Source: Schlesneria sphaerica (GTDB lineage: Bacteria > Planctomycetota > Planctomycetia > Planctomycetales > Planctomycetaceae). Taken from it: DNA of 64,000 bases. The notes beneath the pieces are model-generated. The model saw only the letters and a program-made list of their open reading frames with translations, did no database searches and was not told the DNA's origin. Position numbers and translations under genes: made by a program. Position 1 is the first letter of the stretch. Every line of letters starts with the position of its first letter. The stretch spans positions 1,922,001 to 1,986,000 of the forward strand of contig NZ_CP172346.1 of the NCBI RefSeq assembly GCF_044336245.1, given 5' to 3'. Below, one piece after another: positions 1-7,811 of this stretch.

Positions 1-497
1 TCGAGGATGATGGGGAAGGCCGTTTTGGCTTCGGTCAGTTCATCGACTTCAACTGCTTTTCCTTCCAGGGTTTTATAGTCCTGGAAGAAGCGGCGGATCA
101 TGGTGAGTTTATGGGTCGGAAGTTCCGTTGCCTCACGAAAGGCGTTGTATTCAGGATCGTGAACAGCGACGGCGAGGATCTTATGATCCCGCTTTCCGCA
201 ATCGACCATTGTCATCAAGCCAATCGCCCGGGCTTCGACGAGGGTCAAGGGATCCACCGGTTCCTGACAGAGTACGAGGACGTCGAGAGGATCGTCGTCT
301 TCCGCCAGAGTTTGGGGGATAAAACCGTAGTTAGCGGGGTAATAGACGGCCGAGTAGAGCATGCGGTCCAGACGAAGCAGACCCGTCGTCTTGTCGAGTT
401 CGTATTTGACGCTGGAGCCTCGCGGAATTTCAATGACTGTCGTAAATTCCGATGGAAGGTTTTCTCCCGGCGTGACATCGTGCCAAGCGTGCGTCAT
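1..497 (-). CDS. ppa: Inorganic pyrophosphatase, C-terminus cut by window edge
   Basis: Cytoplasmic family I soluble pyrophosphatase, which hydrolyses PPi to two phosphates and pulls biosynthetic reactions forward. The minus-strand reading frame opens at the ATG at 497 and stays open to base 1, giving 165 residues without a stop. Recognisable family motifs are an early EIPRGSSVKYELDK segment, YPANYGFIPQTLAEDDDPLDVLVL (the D-x-D-P-x-D metal site lies in its second half) and MVDCGKRDHKILAV. A GGGA sequence precedes the ATG. The family is usually 170-180 residues, so only the last few residues are missing. The upstream neighbour (945-1736) is in the same orientation but ends in a hairpin terminator, so this gene is probably transcribed on its own. 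Confidence 0.95.
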   Translation of the reverse strand, partial: MTHAWHDVTPGENLPSEFTTVIEIPRGSSVKYELDKTTGLLRLDRMLYSAVYYPANYGFIPQTLAEDDDPLDVLVLCQEPVDPLTLVEARAIGLMTMVDCGKRDHKILAVAVHDPEYNAFREATELPTHKLTMIRRFFQDYKTLEGKAVEVDELTEAKTAFPIIL

Positions 498-944
498 TCC
501 CAATTTCCCTGCGTTGTGATAATGCGAATTTGCTCCGGTCGAATGAACCGGAGACGGCGAGATCAGGTTCCCGGGTCAAGACGGGACAAGTCAAGACGAT
601 TTGGGCAATTCCTGGTACAGAAGTCACAGGATTTGATCACCGTACCACCGCCTGACCTCAAATTCGTTAGGGCCAGGAAGATTCCCCGGTCGCTCGGGTG
701 CGGGAGTGTAACAGCCGGTGTATGTCCTGAAAACCGAACAGATTGGATACATTTGTTTTCCCGTATGGGACACCTTCCAGCAGAAGACAGGGGAACGCAA
801 ACAAGCCCAGGTCATAGACCCGGGCTTGTGATCGGTGAGTCATCGTGAGGAATTGAACCGGTTTCCGCAGACTTTCAGTTGAGTTGAAGTCCGACAGAAG
901 CATGGACAGGCGACAGGGTCTCGGTCAGAGGTGTCTCACGAAAC
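498..944. other. Gene-free stretch between ppa and lipoprotein gene
   Basis: About 450 bases with open frames on both strands but no recognisable protein and no frame with a good ribosome binding site. Its only clear feature is the hairpin at 801-829. The ppa promoter should lie here on the minus strand, but I could not pick one with confidence. Confidence 0.6.
801..829 (-). terminator. Hairpin terminator after the Cys-rich lipoprotein gene
   Basis: Two 13-base arms (ACAAGCCCGGGTC and GACCTGGGCTTGT, read on the minus strand) pair with a single G-U and enclose a three-base loop. It lies 116 bases beyond the stop of the minus-strand gene at 945-1736. There is no clean U-run after it, so it may act as a factor-assisted or bidirectional stop. 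Confidence 0.6.
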
Positions 945-1736
945 TCAGTAGGCCTTCACTGGTGACCAGACAGTCTGCTGGTTCCCGGCTGGTGGCTGAA
1001 CTCGAGCGGCTCGGGCCACTGTGGGGGCCGCGGCGGCAGGAACGGTCATGGAAGGAGCGGGTGCCGAAACCTGCTGGATTGGCGAGGGAGCGGGAGTTCC
1101 GGGAGCACCGGGTCCCGAAATAATGTTGCCTGGCAGACGCTGAAACTCTTCATATGAAACCATTTGCGGCTGACCGCCTACTTGCGGAGGCAGATAGGAA
1201 GTGGACTCGGTCGGCGGCAGTGGTGCACTGCTGGGAGGAATTTCAGGAATCGTCTGAGGCGTTGAGGTGGGCGGTGCTACGTAGGTTGGAGTGCTCATCT
1301 GGGGCAGGGAAGTGGAGTACGAAGTCCCACCACCACCATTCGTGCAGTTACAGCCGCTGGGAGCGGGAACCTCGGACATAAATGGGGCGGCACAAGTCGC
1401 CGGGGCGGCACACGAGCTGATGATGGGTGACGCACAGGAAGGGGCGGCACACGAGCTGATCGGAGCCCCGCAGCCGCAACTGGAGACGGCACCAAAGTCG
1501 GTGTAGGAATCAAACGTGTTGTAACCACCACAGGCACAATGACATGCGGTGGGGAGTGTTGCATGGCTGAGGCAGCTATGAATGCGTGAGAATGGCCACA
1601 TCCGGGAGATCGAACAGCGAGGCATCGCTGTAACTCCGCAGGGGTCACAAGGATCGGTCACGACGCAGCGGCTGCAACAACATCCAATTGAAGACAGCGT
1701 AAAGACCGAGACCATCAAGTATCGCAGTAGATTCAT
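945..1736 (-). CDS. Cys- and Pro-rich predicted lipoprotein
   Basis: Function unknown. The 263-residue product opens with a short hydrophobic signal ending in LSSIGC, a plausible lipobox with acylated Cys near residue 19, followed at once by CCSRC. The first half is very rich in Cys (pairs and CxC, CAAP repeats); the second half is rich in Pro, Ser, Thr and Ala without predicted globular character. AGGA lies seven bases before the ATG, supporting this start. Cys-rich and Pro-rich secreted proteins with lipoboxes are common in planctomycetes and are often suspected to be envelope components, but that role here is inference. The gene stands alone, followed by a hairpin terminator. The repeated SSCAAP-type segment suggests internal duplication. 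Confidence 0.7.
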   Translation of the reverse strand: MNLLRYLMVSVFTLSSIGCCCSRCVVTDPCDPCGVTAMPRCSISRMWPFSRIHSCLSHATLPTACHCACGGYNTFDSYTDFGAVSSCGCGAPISSCAAPSCASPIISSCAAPATCAAPFMSEVPAPSGCNCTNGGGGTSYSTSLPQMSTPTYVAPPTSTPQTIPEIPPSSAPLPPTESTSYLPPQVGGQPQMVSYEEFQRLPGNIISGPGAPGTPAPSPIQQVSAPAPSMTVPAAAAPTVARAARVQPPAGNQQTVWSPVKAY

Positions 1737-2118
1737 TCTGAAATCCTACCCATATTCAAGCAGATTCAATTCACCGAGACTCTGTCTCTGATAGGATCGG
1801 CCTGCCGGATTGTTAAACTTTAACGGTTGGGAGGATTTTTTCGAATTTTCTGAAAATTGGTGGTGGAATTCAGTAAAGAGGCTCAACTCGCTTAACGAAG
1901 GGCCTCAGAAACGATCTTCTTAAATTTTGGAGAAATCCGGAATTTCCGCGAACCAATCATGACGATCTGTGCTCTAATGCGACATCGCGGAAGAAATTGT
2001 TTCTCCGCCCGCCATTCGTGAGCGTGATCCACGAAGATCTCAGTATTGCGGACTGTTCCGAACACAGAATTTTTCTCTCGTTTCCCGGAGACTGCGGCGA
2101 TCGCAGGAGGTTATCACG
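1737..2118. other. Gene-free stretch
   Basis: Nearly 400 bases, AT-richer than its surroundings around 1800-1960. It contains the upstream region of the minus-strand lipoprotein gene and an AGGAGG sequence near 2106-2111 that lies eight bases before a plus-strand ATG at 2119. No RNA gene or clear promoter was recognised. Confidence 0.5.
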
Positions 2119-2138
2119 ATGTCAAATGTCAATTGCAT

Positions 2139-2471
2139 TCACAACGCCAACATCAACGCCAACGTCGGATTTGAAGCCGTCGTAGTCGTCGCCGGCCGCG
2201 CGAATGCCCATCGTGCCCTACCGACGAAATCCTGCGACACGTACCCAGTCAAAAAATGTCCGTATCGAATGTATCTGCCCTCGCCGCGCCTATCCGACTC
2301 GTCCTCTGAGTCTGAACTCGGCAGTGGGGAGCACATGCATCCGGTCGTACTTTGCCAACCACAAGATTCCTGGCGACAGAAACGTCGCTTTAAACGGGGA
2401 TCGATGATGGGGCGAAGCATGCGGGGCGTCAGATCCACCATCAGTGGCTGAGCGCATTTGCGACAGGACAT
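2139..2471 (-). CDS. Possible small zinc-ribbon protein
   Basis: Candidate gene of 110 residues. The N-terminal 65 residues look protein-like: CRKC at the start and CRQESCGW about 30 residues later form a Cys-x2-Cys ... Cys-x4-Cys arrangement of the zinc-ribbon type, with a basic stretch between them and an acidic Ser/Asp/Glu stretch after. The last 25 residues (Thr/Ala/Leu-rich) look like low-complexity read-through. The opposite strand carries a rival frame at 2119-2451 that has a better ribosome binding site (AGGAGG, eight bases from ATG) but a less protein-like product. At most one of the two is likely to be real. Confidence 0.35.
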   Translation of the reverse strand: MSCRKCAQPLMVDLTPRMLRPIIDPRLKRRFCRQESCGWQSTTGCMCSPLPSSDSEDESDRRGEGRYIRYGHFLTGYVSQDFVGRARWAFARPATTTTASNPTLALMLAL

Positions 2472-2726
2472 TTTTTATCGAATTCCGGTGAATCACTCTG
2501 ACGGATCCCTTTGAGGTCCACGTCGAGTGTCTCATGCAAATGCTTCGAGCAAGCGTCGCCCCCGGCTGACGGCATTGTGCCGTAGTCGGATCGTGCCTAT
2601 TTCCGCACAGGGTGTCGACGTTTGCCAGCGGCATTTGCATGGCATCACCTGAATTCGCCAAACCACTCCGCTCGCAGTTTTTGACGTGGAAAGCGTCGCT
2701 GCGTAGCTTTGGGAAACGAGCGAATA

Positions 2727-3278
2727 ATGGACATAGACGAATACTTGCCGATTGTGTTAGAGGCTCAAGCAGGGAACCGGGCTGCTTTCGGAGAACTGGT
2801 CCGCCTGTTCCAGTCGACCGTTTATGCGATTGCGTTACGGCGATTGCGGAATCAGGCCGAGGCGTCCGAATTGACTCAGGACGTTTTCGTTCAGGCCATG
2901 CGAAAGCTGGATCAGTTACGTGAACCGGAACGGTTCCCCGGTTGGCTGAAGCGAATCACGGTACGGCTCGCCATTAACCGAGCAGTGCGGCGGCCCCCCG
3001 TGGTTTCTCAAGATCCAGTGACGCTCGTTTCGGTTGACGCAGAGGCACAGTCTCCTCTGGACGGCCTCATGTCTGACGAACGAGCAGACCAGGTTTGGGG
3101 GGGATTGAAGCGGTTACGAACACTCGATCGGCAGACCCTGGTGGCATTCTATTTTGAAGGCCAGTCTCTGATCGAAATGAGTGACCGTTTCAGAAGCCCG
3201 ATCGGGACGATTAAGCGAAGGCTGCATACGGCCCGAATCCGGCTGCGTGAGGAACTGGCTCAGCTGCAACCTGTTTAA
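2727..3278 (+). CDS. ECF-type RNA polymerase sigma factor
   Basis: Sigma-70 family factor of the short extracytoplasmic-function type, directing core RNA polymerase to a specific promoter set. About 183 residues from the ATG at 2727; an in-frame TTG at 2709 would add six. Region 2 is visible around YAIALRRLRNQAEASELTQDVF and the following FPGWLKRI helix; region 4 appears as a helix-turn-helix near residues 140-175 (FEGQSLIEMSDRF, then GTIKRRLHTARIRLREEL). No anti-sigma gene adjoins it. An intrinsic terminator follows 33 bases after the stop, so it is transcribed alone or as the last gene. Assignment to the family is firm; the regulon is unknown. Confidence 0.92.
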   Translation: MDIDEYLPIVLEAQAGNRAAFGELVRLFQSTVYAIALRRLRNQAEASELTQDVFVQAMRKLDQLREPERFPGWLKRITVRLAINRAVRRPPVVSQDPVTLVSVDAEAQSPLDGLMSDERADQVWGGLKRLRTLDRQTLVAFYFEGQSLIEMSDRFRSPIGTIKRRLHTARIRLREELAQLQPV

Positions 3279-3311
3279 TTTCATATTGTTACACAGTACT
3301 TCGACCGCGAC

Positions 3312-3343
3312 GCCCGATTCGAAATGGCACGAATCGGGCTTTT
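3312..3343 (+). terminator. Intrinsic terminator after the sigma factor gene
   Basis: Perfect 10-base arms GCCCGATTCG and CGAATCGGGC around an eight-base loop, followed at once by TTTT on the plus strand. Confidence 0.88.
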
Positions 3344-3473
3344 CGCGTTGCATCGGCGAAGCTGCCTGAGAATTTTCGAACTCAGGCAAAGTGAATTGCT
3401 GCAGGGGTGGTCTGCCTCTAAAATTGGAGAGTGTATTGAGATTGCTCGCCCACGCAGAAACTGAGGCCGCCGT

Positions 3474-3854
3474 ATGATTCCCAAGTCTGAATTAATTGAG
3501 ATGTTCGAGGCCATCGCAGAACAAACGGACTGGGACATGTCCTCCGAGATGCTCTGGGGCTATTTCTTTACGGACGATGATCGGGATAAGCTTGAATCGT
3601 TCGCCGATCACCTCGTCGAACAAGGCTATGTTTTCGTGGAGATCGCAGAAGGGGATGAAGCCGACGATCCCCTGACGCTGCAGGTCGAAAAAATTGAGAT
3701 CCACAATCCTGAATCGCTGTTCCAGAGAAATCAGGAACTGGCGGACCTCGCCCAAAAGATGGGAATCAGTTCGTACGACGGCATGGACGTTGGTACAATT
3801 GATGGCGACGACGACGATTTCGATGAGGAATACGACGACGATGACGAGGAATGA
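3474..3854 (+). CDS. RraB-like ribonuclease E inhibitor family protein
   Basis: 126 residues resembling the RraB family, whose E. coli member binds RNase E and dampens its activity. The body (ELIEMFEAIAEQTDWDM through VEKIEIHNPESLFQRNQEL) is followed by the family-typical SYDGMDVG segment and a strongly acidic Asp/Glu tail, as in E. coli RraB. GAGG lies eight bases ahead of the ATG. It is followed 37 bases later by the His-rich gene on the same strand, so the two may be cotranscribed. Whether this organism has an RNase E that is the target cannot be told from the window; the name describes family membership only. Confidence 0.8.
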   Translation: MIPKSELIEMFEAIAEQTDWDMSSEMLWGYFFTDDDRDKLESFADHLVEQGYVFVEIAEGDEADDPLTLQVEKIEIHNPESLFQRNQELADLAQKMGISSYDGMDVGTIDGDDDDFDEEYDDDDEE

Positions 3855-3891
3855 TCCTCGATCTTGAGCCACGGCTGCTCGGGAACCAGAG

Positions 3892-4362
3892 ATGATCGCG
3901 AAGCGGGACAATTGTCAGACCAGTGGGATGCTGCGCGTGATGGGGCGCCTGTGTCTGATTGTGTGCCTTTGGCAAGGTCCCCTGCCGTGGCTGCATCGTC
4001 ACGACACGAATCTGATTGAGACTACGTCGACTGCGGCGGTGAACTTACGGCTGCATCTGGAGTCATTCCACAGCAATACTGAGGATGATCTCGGCTGGCA
4101 TTTCCACTGGATCCTCCCCTGCTGGAACCATGCCTTCGACAAAGACTGCGAAGCCGATCAACCGAGTCGTGAATCGGTATCCGCCGACACGATAGTCTCG
4201 CTTCCTACGGGGCAGAATTCTCTTCCCGGGATGATTTCTGGTGGAAATTTTTGCGAATATGTCGTGTATTCGATCGACCTCACCGAATGCACTCTGATCC
4301 GATACCGCGCAATCACCAGACCTCTTGTTATTCCAGGTAACACTTCCCTACTGCGTTGTTAA
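3892..4362 (+). CDS. His-rich exported protein beside an efflux adaptor gene
   Basis: Not recognised as a named family. The 156-residue product has a hydrophobic N-terminal stretch (about residues 16-33, ending PLPWLH) that could be a signal or anchor. Histidine clusters follow: HRHD, HLESFH and HFHW within the next 65 residues, suggestive of metal binding. An alternative start at the ATG at 3928 would place the hydrophobic stretch right at the N-terminus. The next gene, 175 bases downstream on the same strand, encodes an RND-type adaptor of the CusB/CzcB class, which fits a heavy-metal theme. The metal role is inference from composition and neighbour. Confidence 0.6.
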   Translation: MIAKRDNCQTSGMLRVMGRLCLIVCLWQGPLPWLHRHDTNLIETTSTAAVNLRLHLESFHSNTEDDLGWHFHWILPCWNHAFDKDCEADQPSRESVSADTIVSLPTGQNSLPGMISGGNFCEYVVYSIDLTECTLIRYRAITRPLVIPGNTSLLRC

Positions 4363-4537
4363 TGGCACAGGTTTGAGACGCGTCAGGGACCACGGAGTTT
4401 TAACCTGCTCCGATCAGTAGCCCTGATGCAGTCTCGACTTGCTCCGGGTGTGTCCGCTGAATCGTCCTTGCCAAGTGTGAACGATTGAGCGAGCCCACAA
4501 CATCCAATCAAACCTCTGTTTGAATTGAAGACCCGCC

Positions 4538-5974
4538 ATGAAACGCTTCGCAGCCATCACCGTCGGATTAGCACTACTCATAACGGCATGTGCTGTCGGT
4601 ATTTCCTTCTGGGCCAAAAGAGCGCCCCAGGAAGTCCATGCCAGCAGCGAACCCGCCCCGCAGCAGGATGTCGTCGTCCTGCCTCAGGAAAAATTCAGCG
4701 CAGCTCAAATTGAGGTCGAGAAACCATCCTTCCGCGAACTTCAACCGATACGAACCGTCCCTGGTCGTATTGATTATGACGCAACTCGTCATGTTGAGGT
4801 CAAATCTCCGTTCGACGGACTGATTCAGCAGATCAATGTGAAAGTCGGAGACCGCGTTTCAGAACAGCAGGTCATCGCGATTGTCGACAGCCCTCAACTG
4901 GGCGAAGGCCGTGCGGATGTCTTACTGCGGGAATCCGACCTTGGACAGGCCGTCAGCGAGCATGACTGGTGGCATTCGATTCAAGGCAACCTGGAGGAAT
5001 TGGTGGAACGATTGAAGACGCCTCAGGATATTCAGGATCTGGAGAAAGACTTTGCGAACAAGCAACTTGGTCAAGCTCGTCAGCAGATCCTGACCGCTTA
5101 CTCAAGAATGAGACTGGCAGAAAAACTGAGCAGCAATTTGAAGCCTGCCAGCGAGATCGGAGCCGTGAGCATCCGGATGGCCCTGGAGACGGGATCAGCA
5201 CGAGATACGACGACAGCCGAGTTCTTCGCGGCGTGCGAACAAGCGATTTTCGACGTCAAGCAGCGGCATCTGAAAGCGGAATCAGTAATGAATGATGCCC
5301 AGCGACGACTGGTCATCGCGAGGCAACGGCTCAGCGTGATCGTGAGTCAACCCTACGAAACGCTGGAAGATTTTGACCGGGAAGAGACTCTCAGCACCTG
5401 GCCCGTAAAGGCTCCTTTTAAGGGAACCGTCGAGGAGATTCTGCTGGCCCCTAAAGAACGCGTACAAACGTCGCAGGGGCTATTCCAGATCGCAGACACT
5501 TCACGGCTTTGGGTGCAGGCCGACATTCGCGAAAAGGATTGGAAATCGCTGGCTGTCACGCGGGGGCAATCGATTTCCGTGCAGACGCCTGCTCTACCCG
5601 GTGAGACACTCCCTGCAACGGTCGCGTTTATCGGCCGAAAGGTGGCAATCGATACGCGTGCGGTTCCGCTCACCGCCGAGATCGATAACTCGCAAGGAAA
5701 ACTGCGGCCGGGCATGTTTGTCCGGGTCCTGATCCCCGATGGTCCGAAACGGAATTGTCTGACACTGCCTCAGTCCGCCATTGCATCGAACGACGGACGG
5801 ACGTTTGTTTTTGTTGAAACCGGCCCTCAGCAATACCAGGTGAAAGATGTCACGATCGGCCTGAGCGTCGACAACTGGAGCGAAGTCCTGCAGGGGATTT
5901 CGCCCGACGACCGCGTCGTGAGTTCCGGTACAAATATTTTGAAAGCAGAATTCCTGCTGGAACCCGAGGACTAA
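4538..5974 (+). CDS. RND efflux periplasmic adaptor (HlyD/CusB-like)
   Basis: Membrane-fusion protein linking an inner-membrane RND pump to an outer-membrane channel. The 478 residues begin with a signal or single membrane anchor (about 6-26) with a Cys at 18. The split biotinyl-lipoyl domain is visible as VKSPFDGLIQQINVKVGDRV (about 85-105) and VKAPFKGTVEEILLAPKERV (about 290-310). An alpha-helical hairpin lies between, and beta-barrel and membrane-proximal domains follow (LWVQADIREKDW, then RPGMFVRVLIP). The CusB/CzcB subgroup is the closest resemblance. No RND pump or TolC-like gene lies next to it; the following gene is convergent. The His-rich protein upstream is the only possible partner seen. 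Confidence 0.88.
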   Translation: MKRFAAITVGLALLITACAVGISFWAKRAPQEVHASSEPAPQQDVVVLPQEKFSAAQIEVEKPSFRELQPIRTVPGRIDYDATRHVEVKSPFDGLIQQINVKVGDRVSEQQVIAIVDSPQLGEGRADVLLRESDLGQAVSEHDWWHSIQGNLEELVERLKTPQDIQDLEKDFANKQLGQARQQILTAYSRMRLAEKLSSNLKPASEIGAVSIRMALETGSARDTTTAEFFAACEQAIFDVKQRHLKAESVMNDAQRRLVIARQRLSVIVSQPYETLEDFDREETLSTWPVKAPFKGTVEEILLAPKERVQTSQGLFQIADTSRLWVQADIREKDWKSLAVTRGQSISVQTPALPGETLPATVAFIGRKVAIDTRAVPLTAEIDNSQGKLRPGMFVRVLIPDGPKRNCLTLPQSAIASNDGRTFVFVETGPQQYQVKDVTIGLSVDNWSEVLQGISPDDRVVSSGTNILKAEFLLEPED

Positions 5975-6042
5975 CCCTCGTGCGGCTCTCAAGGCGAAAA
6001 ACCAGATCGCGATTGGTGAGGCTCAGGCGGTATCTCGACTGC

Positions 6043-6612
6043 TCAGTTGCCGCCGATGCACACTCCCACCAGGAGGACCACAAAGCATGCGAAAAAAGTG
6101 CCCCAGGCAATCGGTGGACTGACCCGGTGAGGAGTAGCTCCCAACCCGAAATGAACTCCCTGCCCATTCCAAAGGAGAAGTCCAAGAGGAATCGTAACCG
6201 CGCCGAAAAACCATAACAGCCACATTGGAGCCCCGTGGCTCAATAAGTCAGCCGAATCCCCAATTCGCAGCAGCGATCCGAATGCGATGTAGGCTCCATT
6301 CGCGATCAGACAGAAACCCGCGAAGAACCGCATTACGAAAGTTCCGGGGACCCGAAGCAGGGACAGCATGCCCCAGAAGCAAGTCGGAACAACCGCCCCG
6401 AAAAGGGGGCCCGCCCACGCAACCAGCAGTGGTTTGGGATTCGTCGCGAGGTCCGTACGAGAAATTGCTGCAGGATGCACAACGACTCGTTTCACGGTTC
6501 CACCCGTCAAAATTGCCCCGACGACGTGCCCCAGTTCATGCACCTGCTGCATACCAAACCAGGAAAGGAGAATTGTTGAGCCGATGAGAAGTGCTTGATG
6601 AAATCGACTCAT
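6043..6612 (-). CDS. M50-like integral membrane metalloprotease
   Basis: About 189 residues with several hydrophobic segments. The first contains HELGH at about residues 26-30, the HExxH zinc motif characteristic of site-2-type intramembrane proteases (family M50). A following transmembrane stretch with an NPKPLLVAWAGPLFG segment matches the region that usually follows in these enzymes. I see no clear second zinc ligand motif of the NxxPxxxLDG type, so activity is not assured. Start: the ATG at 6612 is taken; a TTG at 6648 overlaps the tsaB stop (TTGA) and would add 12 residues. Downstream of tsaB in the same orientation, so translational coupling is possible. Confidence 0.75.
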   Translation of the reverse strand: MSRFHQALLIGSTILLSWFGMQQVHELGHVVGAILTGGTVKRVVVHPAAISRTDLATNPKPLLVAWAGPLFGAVVPTCFWGMLSLLRVPGTFVMRFFAGFCLIANGAYIAFGSLLRIGDSADLLSHGAPMWLLWFFGAVTIPLGLLLWNGQGVHFGLGATPHRVSPPIAWGTFFACFVVLLVGVCIGGN

Positions 6613-6644
6613 CGGCTGGTCCCATAAACAAAATCCACCGGGAT

Positions 6645-7376
6645 TCAAGGACTGATCGGCGGTGCTGCGCCCGCCTGAGCCGCCCGCTTTTCTTCAGCGG
6701 CACTCAACCGGAGGTAGAAGGGGGATGCTGACCAGAAATCGGTGTCCGCAGTTTCACCAGACAGTTCCGCTCGTTCGATCTCCAATCGTCCAATTTCCGC
6801 GATCACGCGTGCAGGGGGTTGGTCGAGCGGGATCCTTGTCACGGGCAGACTTTCCAGGATTCGATCGTCCCGATCCAGCTTCTTCAGTCCCGGTCCCGTA
6901 ACGGTGATCGGCGATTGACAAAGATCGAGAAATGACGGGATCGATACAATCCGGATGGCGGACGTCTGGTGCCATTGAGAGTGTGCATCTCGGGAATATT
7001 CCCCCAGGAACAGATCGTCTCGTTGAGCATCTTCAATAACATGAAGGGGCGAAGCGTGGTCCGGCGTTCCGCTGGCAATAGCGGCAAACGTGTCGACGGC
7101 GATAAAGCGACACCCTGTCGCGTATGCAATGGTCTTGGCACAAACCATCCCGACTCGCAGCCCAGTAAAACTACCGGGTCCACGACTGACGGCGACCAAT
7201 TGCAGGTCGCGTGGTGCAAGTCCCTGTTCGCGTAGAACTTCGCCGATTTCGAAAATCAACCCTTGGGCATGCTTGCGCCCCGCCTGATTCAAACGCCGTT
7301 CGCCGAGCAGTTCACCATCGCGGGTGAGGGCCACCGACCCGTCTACACCACTTGTTTCAATTCCGAGGACGAGCAT
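6645..7376 (-). CDS. tsaB: tRNA threonylcarbamoyladenosine biosynthesis protein TsaB
   Basis: 243 residues of the ASKHA-fold TsaB family, the non-catalytic partner of TsaD in forming t6A at position 37 of ANN-decoding tRNAs. Signature segments are the N-terminal LGIETSGVDGSVAL, the RKHAQGL segment (family HS-x-L position) and SRGPGSFTGLRVG near residues 64-77. Length is typical. It ends by overlapping the possible TTG start of the M50-like gene. No tsaD or tsaE is in the window. Confidence 0.93.
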   Translation of the reverse strand: MLVLGIETSGVDGSVALTRDGELLGERRLNQAGRKHAQGLIFEIGEVLREQGLAPRDLQLVAVSRGPGSFTGLRVGMVCAKTIAYATGCRFIAVDTFAAIASGTPDHASPLHVIEDAQRDDLFLGEYSRDAHSQWHQTSAIRIVSIPSFLDLCQSPITVTGPGLKKLDRDDRILESLPVTRIPLDQPPARVIAEIGRLEIERAELSGETADTDFWSASPFYLRLSAAEEKRAAQAGAAPPISP

Positions 7377-7811
7377 CGAAGTTCATTGCCAACCGAGTTC
7401 ATAGACAAGCCGCAGGGTAGAATAGCGGCGCATCGGTCGAAAAGGCGAGCACACGCTTCCATCACGCTCTGACTTTCCCACTTTTTGACACACGTTAGAC
7501 TTCGCATGGACGGCAAAGTCGGTCAGAGTTTGGACTTGTTTGGGACTGCGAATCGGCGATACTCCGGCCATCGTCGAATTCATTTGATCCGCCAGTCCCT
7601 CTTTTCCGTTAGCAGGCTGCGCAAGCTTCTCTGCTGACGCTATACTCTCGACCACCGGAGGCAGTCCAATCGCCGCATGCGGCGGGACTGCCTCCGATAG
7701 TTGATGAACGATGGATTGGCCCGATTACGATGTCTCGACGAGAATCGAATTTCTGCCAGATCCGCTGAATTGGAATTTGACGACCAGTTATCTGGACAAA
7801 GGGGCAATCGC
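7377..7811. other. Intergenic region between divergent tsaB and terC genes
   Basis: This stretch separates the divergent tsaB and terC genes. A 90-residue frame on the minus strand (7383-7655) ends seven bases before tsaB but has no recognisable features. The notable element is the long hairpin at 7656-7696. If the TerC protein begins upstream of 7812 the gene-free part is shorter. Confidence 0.5.
7656..7696. promoter_or_regulatory. Long perfect hairpin upstream of the TerC gene
   Basis: Twelve-base perfect arms (CGGAGGCAGTCC and GGACTGCCTCCG) enclose a second palindrome, CGCCGCATGCGGCG, so the whole can fold as a two-tier stem. It lies about 115 bases before the TerC start and has no U-run. 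TerC genes in other bacteria often sit under manganese or pH responsive leaders (yybP-ykoY), but the conserved yybP-ykoY core is not visible here. Confidence 0.55.

Noticed and set aside
7383..7655. 90-codon frame just upstream of tsaB
   Set aside because: No ribosome site or protein features; it overlaps the region likely to hold the tsaB promoter.
7620..7811. yybP-ykoY riboswitch upstream of the TerC gene
   Set aside because: The conserved core sequences of that riboswitch are not present; only an unrelated hairpin is seen.
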